Assembly: GCA_029262935.1 (NCBI GenBank)
Contig: JAJCYK010000595.1
Location: forward strand, 1 to 9,840
Direction of reading: 5' to 3'
DNA length: 9,840 nucleotides
Origin: Cytophagales bacterium
GTDB taxonomy: Bacteria > Bacteroidota > Bacteroidia > Cytophagales > Cyclobacteriaceae
In this document: in pieces, positions 1 to 5,881 of the stretch
Position numbering within the stretch: position 1 is the first letter of the stretch
Layout: the number at the start of each line of letters is the position of its first letter
Notes under the pieces: generated by a model
What the model saw: only the letters and a program-made list of their open reading frames with translations
Told to the model about the DNA's origin: nothing
The model's database searches: none
Translations under genes and position numbers: made by a program

Positions 1-739
1 CTGGAATTAAAATACAGCCGTTATTTTCAAAGGCTTCATTTATAACTTCTGCTAATGCGTCTTTTGGGGAAACTGAAGGATTGTTTTTGTCCCCGTAAGT
101 GGATTCTACAAAAAGCACATCAGCTTCCGTGATGGCCTCCGGATCTCGTAACACAGGCTGATCGTACCTTCCCAGGTCACCTGATAATACTATCTTTTTA
201 GTTTGGCTGTCGCCCTTTATCTCCAACTCCACAATGGAGGAACCTAAGATATGTCCGGCATTTAAGAATCTGATTTTTATGTTATCATGTATATTAACCC
301 AGGTGTTGGAGGGGTTTGGTTTTAGGTTTTCGAATACCATTTCCGCATGATCCACCTCATAGAGAGCCTCTGGATTTTTGTGTTTAGAATACCCTTTTCT
401 CTTCGCATAGGCGGCTTCCTCCGTTTGAATTTTCGCGGAATCTTTCAGCATTATTTGCATAAGATCCATGGTAGTTTCGGTACAATAAACCGGACCACTA
501 AACCCTTGTCGAAACAGGCGAGGCAAGTAGCCGATGTGATCGATGTGACTATGGGTGACAATTACTGCGTCTACGTCATCAGCATCCTGAGGAAAGTCGT
601 TCCAATTGCGCATTCGCAGTTCTTTTACCCCTTGAAAAAGACCACAGTCCACTAATAACCTAAACTCCCCGATTTCCAGTAAATACTTAGATCCGGTAAC
701 AGTTTGGGCAGCTCCTAAAAATCGTGCGCGTACGTCCAT
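1..739 (-). CDS. MBL-fold beta-CASP RNase-like metallohydrolase (partial)
   Basis: This is the N-terminal 246 residues of a metallo-beta-lactamase protein of the RNA-processing YSH1/CPSF73-like group (COG1236). It starts at ATG 739 and is still open at the left edge. The zinc-site motifs appear in order: HSHIDH at residues 63-68, AGHILGS with H163, and SGDLGR with D188. ESTYGD at 212-217 is the usual opening of the beta-CASP insert, so this is a nuclease type rather than a lactamase or glyoxalase. The N-terminus (RFLGAAQTVTGSKYLLE) is also typical of the family. Members usually have about 450-470 residues, so roughly half is missing, including most of beta-CASP. An RNA endo/exonuclease role in the cytosol is inferred from the family. 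The gene is separated from the upstream same-strand gene by a terminator and two more inverted repeats, so it probably has its own promoter. Confidence 0.9.
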   Translation of the reverse strand, partial: MDVRARFLGAAQTVTGSKYLLEIGEFRLLVDCGLFQGVKELRMRNWNDFPQDADDVDAVIVTHSHIDHIGYLPRLFRQGFSGPVYCTETTMDLMQIMLKDSAKIQTEEAAYAKRKGYSKHKNPEALYEVDHAEMVFENLKPNPSNTWVNIHDNIKIRFLNAGHILGSSIVELEIKGDSQTKKIVLSGDLGRYDQPVLRDPEAITEADVLFVESTYGDKNNPSVSPKDALAEVINEAFENNGCILIP

Positions 740-740
740 A

Positions 741-769
741 AAATTATGATTTCATTCAGGTCATAATTT
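741..769. repeat. Perfect 9-bp inverted repeat next to the MBL start codon
   Basis: The arms aaattatga (741-749) and tcataattt (761-769) are exact reverse complements separated by 11 bases. The near arm ends one base before the ATG at 739. It could be a protein-binding operator or, if transcribed, a leader hairpin covering the ribosome-binding region. The arms are AT-rich, so chance cannot be dismissed. Confidence 0.5.
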
Positions 770-772
770 AAA

Positions 773-788
773 CCTTTTTCCTAAAAGG
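773..788. repeat. Short 6-bp hairpin upstream of the MBL gene
   Basis: CCTTTT (773-778) and AAAAGG (783-788) pair perfectly around a 4-base loop. It lies between the terminator at 792-819 and the 9-bp inverted repeat at 741-769. Read on the minus strand it is followed by TTTAAATT, so it might act as a weak second terminator element. Its role is unknown. Confidence 0.4.
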
Positions 789-791
789 CAT

Positions 792-819
792 AAAAAAAGG
801 GAGATAAACCACCTCCCTT
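792..819 (-). terminator. Intrinsic terminator after the iron-sulfur protein gene
   Basis: On the minus strand the arms AAGGGAG (819-813) and CTCCCTT (803-797) form a 7-bp stem with a 9-base loop and run directly into a T tract (798-792). It starts 23 bases after the stop of the iron-sulfur gene and would end the transcript that also carries the DUF2807 gene. The opposite strand has a looser T-rich tail (823-830), but no plus-strand gene ends here. Confidence 0.8.
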
Positions 820-842
820 AATTATTTTTTAATTTTCCGCTA

Positions 843-1232
843 TTAATGGTTATGACTGCCGTCACAATATGGAAATTTCTGAGATTTTGTACATCTGCAA
901 AAGGCCACATTCTCTTTGAGATGTGCTTCTCCGCTTTCATCAATTACCTCTACTGGCCCTTTGACCACAGCGGGCCCTCCGGACATAAGGCGTACATTAA
1001 CTTGTGGCTTAGATGATGCTTCTGTGAACTTTTTGATGCTCAATGCACCCGACGGGCACTGATTTACTTGGTTAACAATAGCTTCTGACTCGGCTTGACT
1101 CATATCCACCCAGGGTCGACGGTTAGGGTCAAATACCTGTGGTAGACCTTTTGCGCAAATAGTGGAATGGATGCACAGCTCTGGCTGCCATACTACCGTT
1201 ACATCTTCTCTTGAATATTCCTTTTTTACCAT
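843..1232 (-). CDS. Two-domain iron-sulfur protein (Fer4_19 + CDGSH)
   Basis: This is a small soluble protein of 129 residues with two iron-sulfur modules. Residues 1-69 resemble the divergent 4Fe-4S mono-cluster family (YjdI/Fer4_19), with C20, C26 and the C59-P60 pair. Residues 85-129 are a CDGSH (mitoNEET-type) domain; C112, C114, C123 and H127 give the 3-Cys/1-His set expected to hold a 2Fe-2S cluster. No signal peptide is visible, so it should be cytosolic. A role in electron transfer, redox sensing or cluster handling follows from the families; the partner is unknown. ATG 1232 directly abuts the TAA stop of the preceding DUF2807 gene, so translation is probably coupled. An intrinsic terminator follows. 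The pairing of these two domains is known in bacterial proteins and is not itself new. Confidence 0.9.
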   Translation of the reverse strand: MVKKEYSREDVTVVWQPELCIHSTICAKGLPQVFDPNRRPWVDMSQAESEAIVNQVNQCPSGALSIKKFTEASSKPQVNVRLMSGGPAVVKGPVEVIDESGEAHLKENVAFCRCTKSQKFPYCDGSHNH

Positions 1233-1946
1233 TTATCCAATTTTTCTAATTGATCCACTACCAGAAGAACTGTTGTTCACTTTTTCAGGATTCCCCCGAT
1301 AATACACATTACCGCTTCCACTTACTCTAGATTCCAAGCGGTTTTTTACTTGTACCCGGCAATTACCTGAACCACTAATGCGTATGTCGCAATTATCTGC
1401 AGACATGTCTTCCGCATCAACATTCCCTGATCCGCTTACGGACACTTCAATATCTCGAGCACTGCCCCTTAGGTCCATATTACCTGATCCTGACACCCTA
1501 CTTTCCAAATCTTGAATATCTAAATCCAAATCCATGTCTCCAGAACCACTTACTCCTACATACATGTTGTCCGCTCGAATGGTGTTTTCGCTTTCAATAC
1601 TACCGGAACCGCTTACTGCTAAATGGTCAAGTTTTGGGGCGGTGATATAAATCTTAATGTTTCGACTGCCACTCCAGTTCCTCCACCACTTCCAGTCGTT
1701 TTGTTGTCTGATTATTAAATTGCCGCCCACAATTTCCGTTTCAATTCGTTTGAGTGCTTCTTCTGGAGCTTCTATAACCACTTTTTGGGGACTTCCCTGG
1801 GTGATGTATAAATTACCGGAGATGCCCATTTTAACGCCGCTAAAGGACCCGACATTTCTGGTTTCGCTTTGGGCAAGCAGTGTACTAAAGTTGATAAAGG
1901 TCAAGGACAGTATCAATAAGGTAACTAGTGAGTTCGAAAGTTTCAT
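1233..1946 (-). CDS. Secreted DUF2807 / head-GIN repeat protein
   Basis: This is a secreted beta-repeat protein of the DUF2807 (head GIN domain, putative auto-transporter adhesin) family, common in Bacteroidota and of unknown function. ATG 1946 gives 237 residues. A TTG two codons upstream (1952) is the only in-frame alternative; the ATG at about 1956 is out of frame and meets a stop at once. The N-terminus is a Sec signal peptide (KLSNSLVTLLILSLTF, cleavage probably after LLA before QSE). The mature part begins with the family's strand pattern and then carries seven SGSG motifs, at residues 112, 133, 152, 171, 191, 209 and 228 from the ATG. The spacing of 18-21 residues fits turns of a right-handed beta-helix or solenoid. 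No C-terminal anchor or sorting domain is seen. A periplasmic or cell-surface location is inferred. Confidence 0.88.
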   Translation of the reverse strand: MKLSNSLVTLLILSLTFINFSTLLAQSETRNVGSFSGVKMGISGNLYITQGSPQKVVIEAPEEALKRIETEIVGGNLIIRQQNDWKWWRNWSGSRNIKIYITAPKLDHLAVSGSGSIESENTIRADNMYVGVSGSGDMDLDLDIQDLESRVSGSGNMDLRGSARDIEVSVSGSGNVDAEDMSADNCDIRISGSGNCRVQVKNRLESRVSGSGNVYYRGNPEKVNNSSSGSGSIRKIG

Positions 1947-2068
1947 AATCAATGCATGGTTTTTGTTCTATTATATAAAGATGCTGTCACTACCACTTAG
2001 GTTGCACGTTCTGCAGGAAAATTTCACCATTTATTCAAAATACGTCTTTTATACTTCTAATTCAATGA

Positions 2069-2578
2069 TTATAATTTCGTTCGAACTTTTCCCCAGGGTT
2101 TGAGCTGCCAATATATGGTGGCCAGCGTAAGCCGATTTCCGTCTAGATCTACTACTTCAATGGGGCACGGAGCGATAACGGATTCTTGACTTTCCAAAGG
2201 GTCGATAATCGTATTTTTTATCCATTCCTGTGTTAAACTAAAGTTGGCTTCAGCAGCCATTTTACCTTGGTAAAAATATTCAATGTCTAACCTTTGCAAA
2301 ATGAGCCGGTATCTTTTAGTCCCTAGATTGTTTAATAATAGTAACCCGGTAGTAAATTCACTGAGAGTCGCTAAAGCAGTGGCATGAAGACCTTTTATAT
2401 GGTTGAAATTTCTCTTCTTATATGGAATGGAAGTTTTAACGGCATTTTTAGAGATCTCCAAGACTTTAAAACCATGTGGTTTGTTAAAGGGAATCATATG
2501 ATTCAGTGCCTGGTTTAACAGCCATCGATTAAAGCCCGAGTGCTGAGCCTTCTCCATTAATTGGTCAGCTTGTAGCAT
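2069..2578 (-). CDS. DUF4442 hotdog-fold (thioesterase-like) protein
   Basis: This 169-residue protein resembles the DUF4442 group of the hotdog superfamily, relatives of acyl-CoA thioesterases of the PaaI/YiiD_C type. The recognisable block is RNFNHIKGLHATALATLSE (residues 56-74). It matches the family's N-H...H-A-x-A..E pattern, with H60, H65 and E74 as candidate active-site residues on the hotdog helix. No signal peptide or membrane segment is seen. A CoA-thioester substrate is plausible by family but not shown, and DUF4442 members are largely uncharacterised. The gene diverges from the plus-strand flavoprotein gene across 68 bases. The next same-strand gene starts 122 bases beyond its stop with no obvious terminator between, so read-through is possible. 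Confidence 0.85.
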   Translation of the reverse strand: MLQADQLMEKAQHSGFNRWLLNQALNHMIPFNKPHGFKVLEISKNAVKTSIPYKKRNFNHIKGLHATALATLSEFTTGLLLLNNLGTKRYRLILQRLDIEYFYQGKMAAEANFSLTQEWIKNTIIDPLESQESVIAPCPIEVVDLDGNRLTLATIYWQLKPWGKVRTKL

Positions 2579-2580
2579 AA

Positions 2581-2634
2581 AATAAGTGATAAGTTTAGTA
2601 CAAAATAGAGCATTTTTTTAAACTTAAGCTTATT
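2581..2634. promoter_or_regulatory. Imperfect inverted repeat in a divergent promoter region
   Basis: The spacer between the divergent DUF4442 and flavoprotein genes holds a long inverted repeat. The left arm is AATAAG-tgat-AAGTTTA (2581-2597) and the right arm is TAAACTT-aag-CTTATT (2619-2634). Thirteen arm positions pair, interrupted by an unequal 4/3-base bulge, with 21 bases between the arms. This suggests an operator shared by both promoters. A TATTTTG at 2607-2601 on the minus strand resembles the Bacteroidota -7 box (TAnnTTTG), but no convincing -33 TTG was found for it. Confidence 0.45.
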
Positions 2635-2646
2635 GATGATAAACAC

Positions 2647-3783
2647 ATGTTAAGTTATTGGGAACAGCTACACTTCACTAGATACGACTATATCGTAGTG
2701 GGAGCGGGCATTGTGGGAATGTCCACTGCATTAAGTTTAAGGAAGAGACACCCTGAAGCTTCAATATTAATTCTGGAAAGAGGCATATTTCCTTCGGGAG
2801 CCAGCACAAAAAATGCAGGATTCGCTTGCTTTGGCAGCCTCACTGAGTTATTGGAGGACATTGCATCTATGGGGCAAGAGGCTGCCTTGCAACTGGTAAA
2901 AAATCGTTGGGAAGGGTTGCAATTACTTAGAGCCCGGATTGGGGACGAAAAGTTGGGCTACAAACATCATGGAGGATATGAATTGTTAGCTCCGCAAAAT
3001 GAACACTTTTTGAAACAAATAGATGCCGTCAATCAACTCCTGTGGCCTATATTTGAAAAACCAGTCTTTTCAGAGCGCTCCAATCTAATAGAGACTTTTG
3101 GTTTTGCCAGGGACCAAGTAAAAGCAATCATTAGCAATCCATTTGAAGCACAGGTAGACACAGGCGCCATGATGCGTTCACTCTGGACCTTAGTTCAAGA
3201 ACAAAACATCTCTTTAATTACCGGCGCCCAGGTCCGTGATTACGAGATAAGAGACAAGGGTGTGGATATTTCAGTAGCCCAAAGTGCCCAAGAAACTTTA
3301 CGGTTTAGAGCCAAGCGGTTAGCTCTGTGTACCAATGCATTTTCCAAAAAGCTACTCCCAAATCATCAATTGGAACCAGGGCGAGGGATGGTATTAATTA
3401 CCAATCCAATTGCCGGCCTCAGGTTTAAGGGAGTTTTTCACTATGAAAAGGGATACCATTATTTCCGCAATGTTGGCGACAGAGTGCTCTTTGGAGGGGG
3501 CAGAAATTTAGTGCTTGCCGAGGAACAAACTACAGAATTTGGGATTAACTCGACCATCTATGAGCACCTTAAAACACAGCTTGCTTCGGTGATATTGCCT
3601 GGAACTGAATTTAGCATTGATCAACATTGGTCCGGAATTATGGCCTTTGGGCCGGATAAAAGGCCCTTGCTGGGCCTTCAGAGTGAAGAGGTTGGTTTTG
3701 CAGTTCGACTAGGGGGGATGGGTATTGCCCTAGGCAGTCTGTTGGGTGATCAACTGGCTGAGCTTTTGCATTTAAAGCTTTAA
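2647..3783 (+). CDS. FAD-dependent oxidoreductase, DAO family (cytosolic)
   Basis: This is a flavoprotein of the D-amino-acid oxidase / glycine-sarcosine oxidase fold (DAO, PF01266), 378 residues long and full length for the family. The N-terminal Rossmann motif GAGIVG is at residues 19-24, with the ribose-binding acidic residue E44 at the end of the second strand (ILILERG). A conserved flavin-contact segment SGASTKNAGFACFG covers 50-63. The C-terminal FAD-binding block includes WSGIMAFGPDKRPLLG (328-343) and GGMGIALGS (356-364). There is no signal peptide, so it should act in the cytosol, oxidising an amine or amino acid; the exact substrate cannot be read. The MLSYWE start is familiar from flavobacterial homologues. 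It heads an apparent operon with the NhaC antiporter 20 bases downstream and is divergent from DUF4442. It is not closely similar to the exported flavoprotein at 5882-7222. Confidence 0.88.
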   Translation: MLSYWEQLHFTRYDYIVVGAGIVGMSTALSLRKRHPEASILILERGIFPSGASTKNAGFACFGSLTELLEDIASMGQEAALQLVKNRWEGLQLLRARIGDEKLGYKHHGGYELLAPQNEHFLKQIDAVNQLLWPIFEKPVFSERSNLIETFGFARDQVKAIISNPFEAQVDTGAMMRSLWTLVQEQNISLITGAQVRDYEIRDKGVDISVAQSAQETLRFRAKRLALCTNAFSKKLLPNHQLEPGRGMVLITNPIAGLRFKGVFHYEKGYHYFRNVGDRVLFGGGRNLVLAEEQTTEFGINSTIYEHLKTQLASVILPGTEFSIDQHWSGIMAFGPDKRPLLGLQSEEVGFAVRLGGMGIALGSLLGDQLAELLHLKL

Positions 3784-3803
3784 AATGCTTAAATTAAGTT
3801 TCT

Positions 3804-5288
3804 ATGAACGAACCTACTGCCACGGATACCATCCGTAAAGCCACCCTTTTACAAGCGCTGGCTCCTGTGACTCTATTGGTCATTTTACTTTACATCAATG
3901 TTTATTTATTTGGATCAGGGTCGCTAGATGGTTCCAATCAGATCGCTCTTTTATTAAGTGCTGCTGTAGCTGGAGTGTTGTCAATTTATTTAGGTGTTAG
4001 CTGGAGGAAGGTATCCCAAAGCATGGTTAATAGCATCAGTTCTGCCATGTCTTCAATATTGATCTTATTATTAATCGGAGCTTTAGCCGGTACTTGGTTG
4101 ATCAGCGGTATCGTACCAGCCATGATTTATTATGGTTTACAAATATTAAACCCCACCATCTTTCTGGTAGCTGCCTGTATCGTTTGCGCCTTGGTCTCAT
4201 TAGCTACCGGTAGTTCCTGGTCTACGGTAGCCACCGTGGGTATTGCTTTATTGGGAATTGGACAAGCATTAGGACTGCAGGAAGGTGTAATTGGAGGAGC
4301 CATTATCAGCGGAGCATATTTTGGCGATAAAATGTCCCCTTTATCTGACACCACCAACCTGGCTCCGGCTATGGCTGGAACTGATCTTTTTACCCACATC
4401 CGCTATATGGCATACACCACAGTTCCTTCAATAATTATAGCCTTGATCATTTATCTGATCATGGGTTTCTATCAGGACGGAGCTGGTACGGTGGATGTGG
4501 CGGCGGTACTTGCTGCCATAGATGCCAAATTCACCATAAATGGCTGGCTCTTTTTGGTGCCTGTGGCCGTAATAGTAATGATAATCAAAAGGGTGCCAGC
4601 GCTGCCGGCATTATTAGTGGGGTCACTTTTAGGTGGACTGTTTGCAATAATCTTCCAACCTCAAATTATCAATGAAGTATCCGGGATAACGGGTGATTTT
4701 AAACGATCAGCCTATATAGGGGTAATGCAAGCCATGTATGGTGAAGTGAGCATTGGCACCGATCACCCAATGGTAAACGAGCTGCTATCTGCTGGAGGTA
4801 TGTCCGGTATGCTCAACACGGTATGGTTAATATTGTGCGCTATGGTATTTGGTGGAGCTATGGAAGCGGGCGGTTTACTACAACGAATTGCCTCAGAGGT
4901 GATAAAATTGGCACGATCTACCGGCAGTTTAATCAGTTCCACAGTAGCGACCTGTTTATTCTTTAACGTTACGGCATCTGACCAGTACATGTCTATAGTA
5001 GTGCCTGGCAGAATGTATGCGGATACCTATCGGAAGCGCGGTTTGAAACCGGAAAACCTCAGTCGGACTTTAGAGGATTCCGGAACTGTTACTTCCGTAT
5101 TAGTACCTTGGAATACCTGTGGTGCTACGCAAGCTTCTGTTTTAGGGGTGGCCACATTGGTCTATGCCCCTTTTGCCTTTTTTAATATTATCAGTCCATT
5201 TATGACCATGTTATATGGATATTTGGGGATTAAGATTCGATATTACAAACCGGATGAAATACCGCCGGAAACTGAGGCAGTGGTATGA
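3804..5288 (+). CDS. nhaC: Na+/H+ antiporter, NhaC family
   Basis: This is a polytopic inner-membrane antiporter of the NhaC family, expected to exchange cytoplasmic Na+ for external H+ and so serve pH and sodium homeostasis; a related organic-ion exchange is also possible. At 494 residues it is of normal length. Hydrophobic spans are clear around residues 18-36, 46-64, 83-101, 115-134, 140-156, 205-221, 246-261, 266-284, 336-352, 376-390 and 445-470. Family motifs include ATGSSWSTVATVGIAL (134-149), GDKMSPLSDTTNLAP (174-188), NVTASDQYMSIVVPGRMY (388-405) and DSGTVTSVLVPWNTCGA (425-441), with polar residues D176, S178, D182, D393 and W436. It follows the flavoprotein gene by 20 bases and its TGA overlaps the exonuclease start (ATGA). 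NhaC is firm as a family; the transported ion is inferred. Confidence 0.92.
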   Translation: MNEPTATDTIRKATLLQALAPVTLLVILLYINVYLFGSGSLDGSNQIALLLSAAVAGVLSIYLGVSWRKVSQSMVNSISSAMSSILILLLIGALAGTWLISGIVPAMIYYGLQILNPTIFLVAACIVCALVSLATGSSWSTVATVGIALLGIGQALGLQEGVIGGAIISGAYFGDKMSPLSDTTNLAPAMAGTDLFTHIRYMAYTTVPSIIIALIIYLIMGFYQDGAGTVDVAAVLAAIDAKFTINGWLFLVPVAVIVMIIKRVPALPALLVGSLLGGLFAIIFQPQIINEVSGITGDFKRSAYIGVMQAMYGEVSIGTDHPMVNELLSAGGMSGMLNTVWLILCAMVFGGAMEAGGLLQRIASEVIKLARSTGSLISSTVATCLFFNVTASDQYMSIVVPGRMYADTYRKRGLKPENLSRTLEDSGTVTSVLVPWNTCGATQASVLGVATLVYAPFAFFNIISPFMTMLYGYLGIKIRYYKPDEIPPETEAVV

Positions 5289-5878
5289 TGTTCCCTTCCG
5301 ATATTAGCAAAGATGAAGTAAATCAACTGCCTTTGGGAAAGTATGAAGGCCCTATATCCTTGGTGGACAATATAGATGACTTACACGAGGCTTTAAGGGA
5401 AATTAGACAAGCTTCGTATGTGGGATTCGACACGGAAACAAAACCTGCCTTTCGAAAAGGTGTCTACCATCATGTGGCACTATTGCAAATGGCCACGGTA
5501 GAGAAGGTCTACCTTATTAGACTTAGTAAACTTGGATTTCCTAAACCGTTACGTGACCTTTTTAGTGGTTCCGATTTACTGAAAATAGGGATCAGTATCC
5601 GTGATGATATCATTGAGCTCCAAAAGTTGGCCCGCTTTAATCCGGCAAGAGTGGTTGAATTGAATGACGTGGCCAAAGAGTTAGGTGTTATTAGGGAAGG
5701 CGTACGCAATTTAACTGCCATATTTTTAGGCTTTCGCATTTCTAAGTCCCAGCAAACCACAAATTGGGAAAGGGATGATCTTACAGAAAAGCAGCAATAT
5801 TATGCTGCAACTGACGCCTGGGTGTGTCACAAGATATACTCTAAATTACATCAACAAGGGTATCTGGAAAATTTGTAG
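5285..5878 (+). CDS. 3'-5' exonuclease domain protein (RNase D / WRN type)
   Basis: This is a stand-alone DnaQ-fold DEDDy 3'-5' exonuclease of 197 residues, resembling the exonuclease domain of RNase D and WRN. Motif I is FDTET (D49, E51). Motif II is around LKIGISIRDD (99-108), with D107 or D108 as the metal ligand. Motif III is YAATDAW (173-179), where Y173-x3-D177 marks the DEDDy subclass. No HRDC or helicase domain is attached, so the RNA or DNA substrate is open. The gene overlaps the antiporter by 4 bases (ATGA), implying translational coupling; Met2 at 5288 is an equally possible start. It ends 3 bases from the convergent flavoprotein stop. The catalytic set looks complete. Confidence 0.9.
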   Translation: MMFPSDISKDEVNQLPLGKYEGPISLVDNIDDLHEALREIRQASYVGFDTETKPAFRKGVYHHVALLQMATVEKVYLIRLSKLGFPKPLRDLFSGSDLLKIGISIRDDIIELQKLARFNPARVVELNDVAKELGVIREGVRNLTAIFLGFRISKSQQTTNWERDDLTEKQQYYAATDAWVCHKIYSKLHQQGYLENL

Positions 5879-5881
5879 AAA

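Noticed and set aside
347..655. Plus-strand open frame of 102 codons
   Set aside because: It lies fully inside the minus-strand beta-CASP nuclease gene, whose zinc motifs are clear, and its translation shows no domain.
1305..1611. Regularly spaced similar units suggesting a CRISPR array or DNA tandem repeat
   Set aside because: The units are degenerate at the DNA level and correspond to in-frame SGSG coding repeats of the DUF2807 protein; there are no identical repeats with unique spacers.
1950..1952. TTG start for the DUF2807 gene
   Set aside because: An ATG follows two codons later, directly before the Lys of the signal peptide n-region, and is the more likely start.
1657..2103. Plus-strand open frame of 148 codons spanning the DUF2807 5' end and the spacer
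   Set aside because: It is antisense to the DUF2807 signal peptide region and to the DUF4442 3' end; its composition looks like a reverse-strand shadow, with no recognisable domain.
4130..4399. Minus-strand open frame inside nhaC
   Set aside because: It is a shadow of a strongly supported membrane-protein gene, with no start context or motif of its own; the same applies to the frame at 4763-4990.
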